From: an uncultured Rothia sp.
GTDB lineage: Bacteria; Actinomycetota; Actinomycetes; Actinomycetales; Micrococcaceae
NCBI GenBank assembly: GCA_946222285.1
Contig: CAMIIP010000001.1
Location: forward strand, 248,001 to 312,000
Length of the DNA stretch: 64,000 bases
Direction: 5' to 3'
Below, one piece after another: positions 35,876 through 44,619 of this stretch. The stretch's first letter is position 1. Each line of letters begins with the position of its first letter. The notes beneath the pieces are model-generated. The model did no database searches. It worked only from the letters and a program-made list of their open reading frames with translations, and had not been told where the DNA came from. A program made the translations under genes and the position numbers.

Positions 35876-37225
35876 TCAAAGAATCAGGTGCGCAATCGGA
35901 GCGGTAATGAGGATGCTCAAGATAACGCGCTCTACCCAGATCACTAGCAGGTGCCAGAACTTGACGGGAATGTCGGTTGCCATGATGGAGGGAACCATTG
36001 CCGAGAGGAAGATGATTCCTGAAACCGCTACTACCGCGATGATAAAGGCAGTGAGGCGGTCGCCGTCTGGTCCAATTTCTGTTGCGGGTAGAAACATTTC
36101 TACGAGTCCGAGGCTGATGGCTTTACCGCCAAGGAGTGCATCCGGCATTCCTGCCAGCTTAGTAAAGGGAACGAAAATCCAGCCCATCCAATCGAAGATG
36201 GGGGTATATTTTGCGCCCAAAAGTCCCAGCAAACCTACTGACATGATGGAGGGCAGAATTGCCGATGCCATGATGACGCCGTCTTTGAGGTTAAGCCAGA
36301 TAGTTGCCAGGATTCCGGGGTTGGCGCGTAGCGTGCCACGAGCCTGCTCCCAAGCCACGCGGAACTTTTGAGAGGTGATGGCCTGCTCAGGGTTGGGTGT
36401 TGAGCCGGGGAAATGTGTATCGGGAATACGAGAAAGAGGGGGTATGCGAACACAGATAGCGGTAACGACGAAGGTAACGAAGAATGCGGTGAAGAAGTAC
36501 TGCAACCACAAATCCATGATGTTCAGAGTGTTCGCGACAATCACCATGAAAGTAACCGAAACCGTGGAGAAGCCGGTGGCAATAATGGCCGCTTCTTTGG
36601 CGGTGTAACCACCCTGCTTGTAGACACGGTTGGTCAGCAGCAATCCGAGCGAGTAGGAGCCCACGAAGCTGGCGACGGCGTCCACCGCTGAACGGCCCGG
36701 GGTATTCCAGATGGGGTACATGATAGGACGGACGAATACGCCCACGAACTCCATAAGACCGAAGCCAATGAGAAAACCGAGGAAAATCGCGCCGATAGGA
36801 ACAATCAAGCCCACGGATGTTACCAGCGTATTCCAGAGGAAGGGGCCGATGGACTTATCGGCAAGCCATTCCGGTGGGGAGGTCATCATAAGCACGGCAG
36901 CTACAAGCCCCAGTACATTGAGGAAAGAGAAGATAATCTGAGTCGTAGATTTTTTCCAGCGGCCGGTGATGAATGGACGCACGGTACCAAAGAGTACAAG
37001 CGCCAGCATGAGCCATGGAACGGTCGGACCGGCAATGGATTTTACCCAGGTGACAACGTGATCTAGAGGAATGGTGCTCTTACCACCCACAGTAATGGGG
37101 ATGAAGAACATAAAGATGCCCAGAGCTGAGCAGAGTGTGAGTTTAATCGCGTCTTTTCCAGTGCCGGGGATACTGACCGGAACGAGTGACGCCGTCTTCT
37201 CTTCACTGATGGCATGTTCTGACAT
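35876..37225 (-). CDS. YjiH-family membrane protein (nucleoside-recognition/Gate domains), possible hut transporter
   Basis: The 449-residue protein has about eleven hydrophobic spans, for example KLTLCSALGIFMFFIPITVG, WLMLALVLFGTVRPFI and TAFFVTFVVTAICVRIP. It contains two Gate-like segments: VDAVASFVGSYSLGLLLTNR and IIATGFSTVSVTFMVIVANT in the first, LPSIMSVGLLGLLG onward in the second. The substrate of YjiH proteins is not established as far as I know. Being divergent from hutU with a short shared promoter region, it may carry histidine, urocanate or a degradation product across the membrane. That is inference from position. Confidence 0.78.
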   Translation of the reverse strand: MSEHAISEEKTASLVPVSIPGTGKDAIKLTLCSALGIFMFFIPITVGGKSTIPLDHVVTWVKSIAGPTVPWLMLALVLFGTVRPFITGRWKKSTTQIIFSFLNVLGLVAAVLMMTSPPEWLADKSIGPFLWNTLVTSVGLIVPIGAIFLGFLIGFGLMEFVGVFVRPIMYPIWNTPGRSAVDAVASFVGSYSLGLLLTNRVYKQGGYTAKEAAIIATGFSTVSVTFMVIVANTLNIMDLWLQYFFTAFFVTFVVTAICVRIPPLSRIPDTHFPGSTPNPEQAITSQKFRVAWEQARGTLRANPGILATIWLNLKDGVIMASAILPSIMSVGLLGLLGAKYTPIFDWMGWIFVPFTKLAGMPDALLGGKAISLGLVEMFLPATEIGPDGDRLTAFIIAVVAVSGIIFLSAMVPSIMATDIPVKFWHLLVIWVERVILSILITAPIAHLIL

Positions 37226-37377
37226 GTGGGATTCCTTTATTCGTCATTGAATCATGAAAAATGTATCACAAATCACTCCTCTACTTGCAATGGTGCGATT
37301 TTTCTTCCCCCCTTCACTCATGTATTCTTCACTATGAACCCCAATGTGACGCATCCTACATCAAAGGAGAAGTGGAA
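37226..37377. promoter_or_regulatory. Divergent yjiH / hutU promoter region
   Basis: This stretch of 152 bases must hold both promoters and any histidine-responsive operator. No long palindrome stands out. No hut repressor gene lies in the window, so the regulator must be encoded elsewhere. Confidence 0.45.
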
Positions 37378-39393
37378 GTGAACACGTACAACAACATCAC
37401 CACCGGCAAGGCCATGGAAATCAAGCTGGATAACGAGTTCCCACCGGAGCCCACCTTCGACCCCGCCTACCGCCGCGCGCCGTCCCGCGGATTCCGCTTG
37501 ACCAAGGAACAGACCAAGGTCGCACTGCGCAACGCATTGCGTTATCTACCCGAAGAGCTGCACGAAAAGGCAGCACCGGAGTTCCTTGAAGAACTCCGCA
37601 CCCTCGGTCGTATTTACGCTTACCGCTGGCGTCCTCAGACCGAAATCAAGGGCCGCCCCATTGACGAGTACAAGGGCAAGTGCCTGGACGGCAAGGCAAT
37701 GCAGGTGCAGATTGATAACAATCTCGATACTGATGTTGCGCTCTATCCCTATGAGCTCGTCACCTACGGCGAAACCGGTCAGGTTTGCCAGAACTGGCTC
37801 CAGTACCGCCTGATTATGAAGTACCTCGAAGAACTCACCGAAGACACCACTCTGGTAGTCATGTCAGGTCACCCTCTCGGTCTCTTCCCATCGCGACCCG
37901 AATCTCCTCGCGTTATCATCACTAACTCGCTGATGATTGGTCGCTACAACAACCAGAAAGACTGGGAAATCGCAGAGGAGCTCGGAGTCGCTAACTACGG
38001 TCAGATGACCGCAGGTGGCTGGATGTACATTGGCCCCCAGGGCATTGTGCACGGCACCTTCAACACCCTGCTCAATGCAGGTCGTTCCAAGCTCGGCATT
38101 CCCGCAGAAGACGATCTCGCCGGCGTCCTCTTCGTCTCTTCGGGTCTGGGCGGCATGAGTGGCGCTCAGCCCAAGGCAGCAGAAATCGCCAATGCCGTGG
38201 GTATCGTTGCCGAGGTTGACTTCTCCCGTATCCAGACCCGCCTGGATCAGGGCTGGGTACAGCACGCTTCCGCTGATCTGGCTGAGGTCTTCCGTATTGC
38301 TCAGGAACACATCGATTCGAAGACCACCACCTCCATTGCCTACCACGGCAACATTGTTGATTTACTCCAGTACGCAGTGGACAACAACATCAAGATTCCG
38401 CTTCTGAGTGATCAGACCAGTTGCCACGCTGTCTACGACGGGGGCTACTGCCCACAGGGCCTCACCTTCGAAGAACGCACCGAGCTGCTCAAGACCGACC
38501 GTGAAGCATTCGTAGAAAAGGTTGACGCAACCCTGCGTAAGCACTACGAGCTCATCAAGGAACTCGTTGATCGCGGAACCTACTTCTTCGACTACGGCAA
38601 CGCCTTCATGGCTTCGGTCTTCTCCGCCGGCGTTACCGAAATCGCCAAGGACGGCGACGAGCGTAACGGCTTCATCTGGCCTTCATACGTTGAAGACATC
38701 ATGGGTCCTGAACTCTTCGACTACGGCTACGGTCCCTTCCGCTGGGTTTGCCTCTCAGGCAAGCACGAAGACCTCGTCAAGACCGACCAGGCAGCTATGG
38801 ACTGCATCAACCCCGATCGCCGTTCACAGGATCGCGATAACTACAATTGGATTCGCGACGCCGAGAAGAACGCTTTAGTGGTGGGCACCCAGGCTCGTAT
38901 CCTCTACCAGGATGCTCAGGGTCGTATGGATATCGCCCTGCGCTTCAACGAGCTGGTACGCAAGGGTGAAGTTGGCCCCATCATGCTCGGCCGTGACCAT
39001 CACGATGTATCCGGCACCGATTCGCCCTTCCGTGAGACCTCCAACATCAAGGACGGCTCGAACGTCATGGCCGATATGGCAACCCAGTGCTTTGCAGGTA
39101 ACGCGGCGCGCGGTATGTCCTTAGTAGCCCTGCACAACGGTGGCGGTACCGGTATCGGCAACTCCATCAACGGCGGTTTCGGCATGGTTCTCGATGGTTC
39201 AGAGCGTATCGACGAAGTCATCAAGTCTTCGTTGCTCTGGGACGTGATGTGTGGCGTTGCCCGCCGTAGCTGGGCGCGCAACGAGCATTCCATCGAAACC
39301 GCGACCGATTTCAATCACAAGTACTCGGGCAAGGGTCAGATTACCCTTCCCTACACTGTCAATGACGACCTCATTGATTCATTGGTGAAGTAA
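37378..39393 (+). CDS. hutU: Urocanate hydratase, long form
   Basis: HutU hydrates urocanate to imidazolone propionate using tightly bound NAD. From the GTG start (AGGAG eight bases upstream) the product is 671 residues, about 110 longer than the common bacterial enzyme and similar to the long urocanases of animals and Bacteroidetes. Motifs: MSGHPLGLFPSRPESPR, NYGQMTAGGWMYIGPQGIVH, the nucleotide loop SSGLGGMSGAQPKAAEIANA and the Gly-rich HNGGGTGIGNSINGGFGMVL. The reading to 37261 is longer but has no ribosome site. It heads hutU-hutI-hutG-hutH. Confidence 0.95.
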   Translation: MNTYNNITTGKAMEIKLDNEFPPEPTFDPAYRRAPSRGFRLTKEQTKVALRNALRYLPEELHEKAAPEFLEELRTLGRIYAYRWRPQTEIKGRPIDEYKGKCLDGKAMQVQIDNNLDTDVALYPYELVTYGETGQVCQNWLQYRLIMKYLEELTEDTTLVVMSGHPLGLFPSRPESPRVIITNSLMIGRYNNQKDWEIAEELGVANYGQMTAGGWMYIGPQGIVHGTFNTLLNAGRSKLGIPAEDDLAGVLFVSSGLGGMSGAQPKAAEIANAVGIVAEVDFSRIQTRLDQGWVQHASADLAEVFRIAQEHIDSKTTTSIAYHGNIVDLLQYAVDNNIKIPLLSDQTSCHAVYDGGYCPQGLTFEERTELLKTDREAFVEKVDATLRKHYELIKELVDRGTYFFDYGNAFMASVFSAGVTEIAKDGDERNGFIWPSYVEDIMGPELFDYGYGPFRWVCLSGKHEDLVKTDQAAMDCINPDRRSQDRDNYNWIRDAEKNALVVGTQARILYQDAQGRMDIALRFNELVRKGEVGPIMLGRDHHDVSGTDSPFRETSNIKDGSNVMADMATQCFAGNAARGMSLVALHNGGGTGIGNSINGGFGMVLDGSERIDEVIKSSLLWDVMCGVARRSWARNEHSIETATDFNHKYSGKGQITLPYTVNDDLIDSLVK

Positions 39394-39410
39394 CAAGATA
39401 TTTTCAGACC

Positions 39411-39447
39411 TACGGTGTGGGGCGCGGCTTTCGTGCCCCACACCGTA
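39411..39447 (+). terminator. Intercistronic hairpin hutU-hutI
   Basis: TACGGTGTGGGGC (39411-39423) is exactly complementary to GCCCCACACCGTA (39435-39447). No U-run follows, so it probably stabilises or attenuates the message inside the operon and does not end it. Confidence 0.65.
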
Positions 39448-39467
39448 CATCATCTAAGGAGAAAATA

Positions 39468-40664
39468 GTGGCTAGTCAGCTTTTCACCAACATCAAAACT
39501 CTTGTCACCAACGATGAATCACTCGAAAACGGTCCACTGGGTATCATCGAGAACGCCGCAGTGGTGATTGAAGACGGTTCTATCGCCTGGGTTGGTTCGG
39601 CAGCATCAGCACCGGACGCCGATTCCCGCGTGGACGTGGACGGTCGCGCCGTTCTACCCGGCTTCGTGGAGTCTCATTCGCACTTAGTCTTCCAGGGAGA
39701 CCGCTCCGAAGAATTTGCCGCGCGCATGGAGGGCAAGAAGTACGAGGCGGGCGGGATTCGCACCACGATCGCAAAGACCCGCGCCGCCACCGACCAGGAG
39801 CTCAAAGCAAATATTGAGCGGTACATGAATGAGTATCTGGCTCAGGGTACAACCACCGTTGAAGTGAAGTCTGGTTACGGTCAATCAGCCGCTTCAGAAC
39901 TTCAGGCAGTCAAGGTTGCCGCTTCTTGCACCGATGAAGTCACTCTCCTTGCTGCTCATGTAGCGCCTCCTGAATACGCAGATCGTCAGGACGAATACGT
40001 GCAGATGGCTGTGAACGAGATGATTCCAGCCGCTTCCCGCTACGCCACATGGATCGATGTTTTCTGCGAAAAGGGTGCCTTTACCGAAGAGCAGTCCCGC
40101 GCTATTTTGACCGCTGGCGTGAAGCACGGCTTGGTGCCGCGCGTCCACGGAAATCAGCTCACCTTTGGCGCTGGCGTACAGCTCGCGGTGGAGTTTGATG
40201 CGGCGTCAGTAGATCACGTGGTCTATCTTTCCGACGCGGATGTGGATGCGCTGGCGAACAGTTCAACGGTTGCTACAGTGCTTCCTGGCGCAGATTTCTC
40301 CACCCGCAATGACTATCCGAACGCCCGTCGTTTGATTGATGCGGGGGCTACAGTGGCTCTCGGTGCCGATTGTAACCCCGGCACCAGCTTCACCACCTCT
40401 ATTCCTTTCTGCATTGCGATTGCAGTGCGTGATTTGAAGATGAGCCCCGACGAAGCGGTCTGGGCGGCAACTGCCGGCGGCGCGAAAGCACTGCGCCGTG
40501 AAGACATCGGTGTTATCAAACCCGGTGCCCGCGCTAATCTTCTCACTCTCGATGCACCTAACCACCTACACCTTGCCTACCGTCCCGGCGTTCCTCTGGT
40601 AAGCGGCGTATGGAAAGACGGCGCACTCGTGAGTGGAACCACAAATTTTAAGGAGCAAGCATGA
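39468..40664 (+). CDS. hutI: Imidazolonepropionase
   Basis: HutI opens the imidazolone ring to give N-formimino-L-glutamate. The 398-residue amidohydrolase has the metal pair in FVESHSHLVFQGDRSEEFAA, the substrate loop YEAGGIRTTIAKTRAATDQE, and later ligands in PRVHGNQLTFGAGVQLAVEF, SVDHVVYLSDADVDALA and ALGADCNPGTSFTTSIPF. GTG at 39468 is chosen because AAGGAG lies six bases before it; a longer frame from 39417 has no support. The stop overlaps the hutG start by four bases (ATGA), so translation is coupled. Confidence 0.95.
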   Translation: MASQLFTNIKTLVTNDESLENGPLGIIENAAVVIEDGSIAWVGSAASAPDADSRVDVDGRAVLPGFVESHSHLVFQGDRSEEFAARMEGKKYEAGGIRTTIAKTRAATDQELKANIERYMNEYLAQGTTTVEVKSGYGQSAASELQAVKVAASCTDEVTLLAAHVAPPEYADRQDEYVQMAVNEMIPAASRYATWIDVFCEKGAFTEEQSRAILTAGVKHGLVPRVHGNQLTFGAGVQLAVEFDAASVDHVVYLSDADVDALANSSTVATVLPGADFSTRNDYPNARRLIDAGATVALGADCNPGTSFTTSIPFCIAIAVRDLKMSPDEAVWAATAGGAKALRREDIGVIKPGARANLLTLDAPNHLHLAYRPGVPLVSGVWKDGALVSGTTNFKEQA

Positions 40665-41623
40665 GTCCCATTGATCGAGCACCAGAGAAGCTCTCCGGTC
40701 GCGACGACGGCCCAGGAGCCGAACACAACCGTTGGTTCAAACAGCTAGAACACCTCGACCTTGGATCTGTTTCAGAAGCAGATGTAGCCATCGTTGGCTT
40801 CGCATCTGATGAAGGAGTACGCCGCAACAAGGGGCGTCAGGGCGCTAAAGAAGCGCCCGCCGCTCTACGATCAGCACTCGCCGGTTTTGCGCTCACCCCA
40901 GATCAGGGTAAAGCGCGAGTTGTCGATTTGGGCGACGTCGTCGTCGAAGGTGAAGAGCTAGAAGCAGGGCAAGAGCGCCTGGCGCAGATTGTTTCCACCG
41001 TGATTGATGCGGGTACTTTCCCGCTCGTTTTCGGAGGAGGACACGAAGTAGCTTTCGGCACTTACTCAGGAGTGAGCCGCTCAGCCACCCGGCAGAAAAA
41101 GCATATCGGAATCCTCAATCTCGATGCTCACTTTGATCTGCGTCAGGCTGAACAGCCCAGCTCAGGCACTCCCTTTCGCCAGGCGTTAGAGGCAGAAAAA
41201 GCAGCCGGAACAGCTATCTCTTACGCTGTAGTTGGCATCAGCCAGCCCTCCAATACGCAGGTTCTCTTTGATACCGCCCATGAGTTCGAGGGGAAGTATC
41301 TCTTAGATGAGCAGAGCCAAATCACCGATCTCAAAGCTGTTAAGCAGTTTGTGGGAGATTTTATCTATTCGGTGGATTTGCTCTACCTCACCGTGGATCT
41401 TGACGTTCTACCGGCATCCGTTGCCCCCGGTGTGAGCGCTCCTGCAGGTTTTGGTGTGCCGCTTCCTGTGATTCTTGAGTGCGTCAATCTGGCTGCAGAA
41501 TCTGGCAAGCTTGCCGCTGCCGATATTGCCGAGCTCAACCCTAGTTTTGATATAGACGGGCAAACCGCACGCACCGCCGCGCGCATTGCCCATAATATTT
41601 TGACCCACCAGAGAAAGATTTAG
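40661..41623 (+). CDS. hutG: Formimidoylglutamase
   Basis: HutG hydrolyses N-formimino-glutamate to glutamate and formamide. The 320-residue protein is in the arginase/agmatinase superfamily: RRNKGRQGAKEAPAALRSAL, the first manganese His in FGGGHEVAFGTYSG, ILNLDAHFDLRQAEQPSSGT, and LYLTVDLDVLPASVAPGVSA with the last pair of Asp ligands. In Actinobacteria the same position can hold a formimidoyl-glutamate deiminase, which is an amidohydrolase and does not fit these motifs. It ends right before hutH. Confidence 0.94.
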   Translation: MSPIDRAPEKLSGRDDGPGAEHNRWFKQLEHLDLGSVSEADVAIVGFASDEGVRRNKGRQGAKEAPAALRSALAGFALTPDQGKARVVDLGDVVVEGEELEAGQERLAQIVSTVIDAGTFPLVFGGGHEVAFGTYSGVSRSATRQKKHIGILNLDAHFDLRQAEQPSSGTPFRQALEAEKAAGTAISYAVVGISQPSNTQVLFDTAHEFEGKYLLDEQSQITDLKAVKQFVGDFIYSVDLLYLTVDLDVLPASVAPGVSAPAGFGVPLPVILECVNLAAESGKLAAADIAELNPSFDIDGQTARTAARIAHNILTHQRKI

Positions 41624-43195
41624 ATGATGACTGATTCAACCGTTCAGAACGAGAAGCGACCCCACGTTGAGGTTGGTCTCGGCGCCCTGTCTTTTCAGGA
41701 TGTTATTGACGTGTGCCGCAATAATGCCACCGTTTCTATCAGCACCGATTCATTAGAGGAAATCGGAAAGTCAGCTCAGCGTATTCGAGATTTAGCCAAT
41801 CACGATCAACCGGTTTATGGTGTTTCCACCGGTTTCGGTGCGCTGGCGTCCAAATATATTCCCGCCGAGCAGCGCACCGCTTTACAACGCGGTTTGATTC
41901 GCTCTCACGCTGCCGGTTCTGGTCCTGAAATTGAACGTGAAGTGATTCGCGGGGTAATGCTTCTGCGCCTGTCCACTATGGCAACCGGCCGCACCGGTGT
42001 GCGCCCCGAGGTGGCTCAGGCTTACGCAGATATGCTGACTGCCGGGATCACACCGGTTGTCTATGAATACGGTTCGCTGGGTTGTTCGGGCGACCTCGCT
42101 CCCCTGGCTCACTGCGCTTTAGCAATCATTGGCGAGGGCCAGGTACGTGATGCAGACGGTGACCTCAAGGACGCCGCGCAGGCGCTTCCCGATGCTGGTT
42201 TGGCTCCCGTAGAGCTGGCTGAGAAAGAGGGTCTAGCACTCATTAACGGTACCGACGGTATGCTCTCCATGTTGGTCATGGCACTGACAGATTTGGACAA
42301 GCTCGTTCGTCTTTCCGATGTTGCCGCCGCGATGTCTGTTGAGGGCCTCGTAGGTACCGACCGTGTATTCGCCGCTGACCTGCACGAGCTTCGCCCCCAC
42401 CCCGGTCAGATTGCAGCCGCTAAGAACATGCGTACTGTGCTAGAAGGCTCAGATATTATCCAGCATCACCAGGGCGAGCATTCCTCCTATGTCCAGGACG
42501 CTTATTCCCTGCGCTGCTCCCCACAGGTAGCGGGCGCCGTCCGCGACACCATCGAGCACGCCCGCACCGTGGCTCTGCGCGAATTAGCATCGGCAATTGA
42601 TAACCCCGCAGTAACTAAAGACGGTCGCGTAGAGTCCAACGGTAACTTCCATGGCGCACCCGTTGCCTATGTCTTGGACTTCCTAGCGATTGCCGTTGCC
42701 GATGCCGCCTCAATTTCCGAGCGACGTACCGACCGCTTCCTCGATACAGCCCGCAACCGCGGACTGAACGCTTTTCTAGCAGATGATCCCGGCGTGGACT
42801 CTGGTCACATGATTGCCCAGTACACTCAGGCAGCGATTGTTTCCGAGCTCAAGCGTCTGGCTCATCCCGCTTCGGTCGATTCGATTCCTTCTTCCGCCAT
42901 GCAGGAAGATCACGTATCTATGGGGTGGAGCGCCGCTCGCAAACTGCGCAAATCGGTAGATGGCCTCACCCGTGTTCTGGCGATCGAAATTCTGACCGCC
43001 GCCCGCGGAATTGATATGCGTGCACCCCAGAAGCCCGCCAAAGCAACCGGTGCCGTCATCGCTAAATTGCGTGAGACAGTAGAAGGTCCGGGAACTGACC
43101 GCTACTTAGCACCTGAAATCAACGAAACGGTGCGCTTAGTTGCTAACGGCGAGTTGCTCAAAGCTGCTGAACAGGAAATCGGCAAGCTCGACTAG
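41624..43195 (+). CDS. hutH: Histidine ammonia-lyase
   Basis: HutH removes ammonia from histidine to give urocanate, the first step of the pathway although encoded last here. The 523-residue protein has YGVSTGFGALASKYIPAEQR, the MIO-forming region YGSLGCSGDLAPLAH, NGTDGMLSMLVMAL and QHHQGEHSSYVQDAYSLRCS. The electrophilic MIO group comes from Cys-Ser-Gly, where most enzymes have Ala-Ser-Gly; I recall the same variant in actinobacterial HutH, so it should still cyclise. The start is ATG-ATG with GAGAAAG upstream; either Met could be used. Repeat copy E follows directly. Confidence 0.95.
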   Translation: MMTDSTVQNEKRPHVEVGLGALSFQDVIDVCRNNATVSISTDSLEEIGKSAQRIRDLANHDQPVYGVSTGFGALASKYIPAEQRTALQRGLIRSHAAGSGPEIEREVIRGVMLLRLSTMATGRTGVRPEVAQAYADMLTAGITPVVYEYGSLGCSGDLAPLAHCALAIIGEGQVRDADGDLKDAAQALPDAGLAPVELAEKEGLALINGTDGMLSMLVMALTDLDKLVRLSDVAAAMSVEGLVGTDRVFAADLHELRPHPGQIAAAKNMRTVLEGSDIIQHHQGEHSSYVQDAYSLRCSPQVAGAVRDTIEHARTVALRELASAIDNPAVTKDGRVESNGNFHGAPVAYVLDFLAIAVADAASISERRTDRFLDTARNRGLNAFLADDPGVDSGHMIAQYTQAAIVSELKRLAHPASVDSIPSSAMQEDHVSMGWSAARKLRKSVDGLTRVLAIEILTAARGIDMRAPQKPAKATGAVIAKLRETVEGPGTDRYLAPEINETVRLVANGELLKAAEQEIGKLD

Positions 43196-43196
43196 G

Positions 43197-43306
43197 AGCT
43201 TATTCAAAAGGTATCCCATCTTCAGCCAGATACAGTAGTAGCAGGCAGTTCTAGCGCCTGATTCGCAAAGTGGCTAGCTGAAGGTGCAGGTATCTTATGA
43301 ATAAAC
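43197..43306. repeat. Intergenic palindromic repeat, copy E (degraded)
   Basis: Left end GAGCTTATTCAAAAGGTATC and right end GGTATCTTATGAATAAACC form an imperfect terminal inverted repeat, extended inward by CTTCAGCCAG against GGCTAGCTGAAG. The middle (GATACAGTAGTAGCAGGCAG, CGCCTGATTCGC) resembles a decayed version of the copy B core. It begins two bases after the hutH stop codon. Confidence 0.7.
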
Positions 43307-43361
43307 CTTTTCATCAGCTATTCCATCTCGATAGGCTCGGTCAGATACAACTCGCCGAAAT

Positions 43362-43478
43362 TCAAGCGATAAGCGCGCCTAGTGCGATAAGCACAAGCGG
43401 AGTAATGAGACGGAATCGCTCAGCGACCCGCTGTCCCCAAATAATAGCTAATCCAATCACAAGAATAATCTCGACCAT
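43362..43478 (-). pseudogene. Remnant of a CPA1-type Na+/H+ antiporter N-terminus
   Basis: On the minus strand an ATG opens 38 codons reading MVEIILVIGLAIIWGQRVAE then RFRLITPLVLIALGALIA and a TGA stop. This resembles the first span of CPA1-type sodium/proton antiporters, where a similar hydrophobic start is followed by AERLRLPAPLLLIALG. Nothing recognisable continues after the stop, and repeat copy E lies 55 bases further on. A truncated relic is more likely than a functional small protein, but a 38-residue membrane peptide cannot be excluded. The rest of 43307-43528 shows no gene. Confidence 0.42.
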
Positions 43479-43528
43479 GAAGGATGAGACTTCTCGGCAT
43501 AGTGGGGAGATAGATTTTCAAAGAGAAA

Positions 43529-43556
43529 AGGCGAAAGGCGCTACAGCCTTTCGCCT
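43529..43556 (-). terminator. Terminator of the galactan operon
   Basis: AGGCGAAAGGC (43529-43539) and GCCTTTCGCCT (43546-43556) form an 11-bp stem with a 6-base loop. Leftward the stem continues into TTTTCTCTTTG, fitting rho-independent termination after wzt. Confidence 0.87.
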
Positions 43557-43579
43557 CATCAGTTAATAAGCTACAAAGT

Positions 43580-44617
43580 CTAGGCAATGCGCTTTTGCAA
43601 CCGGTCTCTCTTTTTCTGCAAACGGTCAATTTCCGAGTTAACTACGTTTAGTTTCTCTTCATTGGTCATCGCATCTATTTCTGCCTGAGAATCCTCAGCA
43701 ATATCAGCTAACGTAATCACCACGGCTTCTACAGAACCAGTAGCAATCGCTTGTTCCAGCTCATTTTTCTTGATATCAAGCATCTCCAGCTTTTGGTGAG
43801 TAGCCAGCAAATCGCCTTCAAAACGATGCTTCTTTGTCGTGCCCTGAGGCTGATCTCGCATCTTATCGACGGCATCCATTGCATCCCCGTCAAAAGTTAC
43901 GGTGCCCTTTTCCAAAACGATTCCTCGATCACAGATCTGCGAAACCAAGTCAAGATCGTGGCTTACCACCACTAAAGTTTTACCGCTAGCGCATAGCTCT
44001 TTAATCTTTGCTAAGCATTTTCTCTGGAAAGGCTCATCGCCTACTGCCAGAATTTCATCTACCAAAAAAATCTCTGGATCAGTATGAATTGCAACGGCGA
44101 ATGCTAAACGCAGGTACATACCAGATGAATAAAACTTCACCTCAGTATCGATAAAATCACCAATTTCAGAAAAGGCAACAATTTCATCGAATTTAGCTTC
44201 AGTTTGTTCCTTAGTCATGCCCAAAATAGCAGCATTCATAAACACATTATCGCAACCGGTAAGATCAGGATGAAAACCTGCGCCCACTTCAATCAAACCC
44301 GCAATACGCCCGCGGCTCAACACGCTACCGGCATCAGGTTGCATTACTCCAGAAATCAGCTTGAGAAGAGTTGATTTACCAGAACCGTTATAGCCCAACA
44401 AAGCTACCCGCTCGCCCTGACGAATATCAAGACTCACATTATTGAGTGCGTTAAATTTTTCGCTAAGATCTCCCTTGCGGCCCTTAATCAACCAAATGAA
44501 AGCTTCCTTCATAGAGCGAGTATGGCGAAGGACGAACCGTTTATCCAGCTGATCTATACGAATCACATCTGGTGCGTCCGGAGCCACTGGAGGCAAATCA
44601 AAAATATCCAGTTTCAT
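43580..44617 (-). CDS. wzt: Polysaccharide ABC exporter ATP-binding protein (Wzt/TagH type)
   Basis: The 345-residue ATPase has Walker A GYNGSGKSTLLKLISGVMQP, signature region FSEIGDFIDTEVKFYSSGMY leading to LRLAFAVAIHTDPEIFLVDE (Walker B) and the switch SHDLDLV. These are the features of exporters of O-antigen, teichoic acid or galactan. An extra C-terminal section of about 90 residues is rich in charged residues and predicted coiled coil (KKHRFEGDLLATHQKLEMLD, SEIDRLQKKRDRLQK). It starts two bases after wzm and pairs with it; with GlfT2 and Glf upstream the cargo is probably a lipid-linked galactofuranan. Confidence 0.92.
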   Translation of the reverse strand: MKLDIFDLPPVAPDAPDVIRIDQLDKRFVLRHTRSMKEAFIWLIKGRKGDLSEKFNALNNVSLDIRQGERVALLGYNGSGKSTLLKLISGVMQPDAGSVLSRGRIAGLIEVGAGFHPDLTGCDNVFMNAAILGMTKEQTEAKFDEIVAFSEIGDFIDTEVKFYSSGMYLRLAFAVAIHTDPEIFLVDEILAVGDEPFQRKCLAKIKELCASGKTLVVVSHDLDLVSQICDRGIVLEKGTVTFDGDAMDAVDKMRDQPQGTTKKHRFEGDLLATHQKLEMLDIKKNELEQAIATGSVEAVVITLADIAEDSQAEIDAMTNEEKLNVVNSEIDRLQKKRDRLQKRIA

Positions 44618-44619
44618 TC

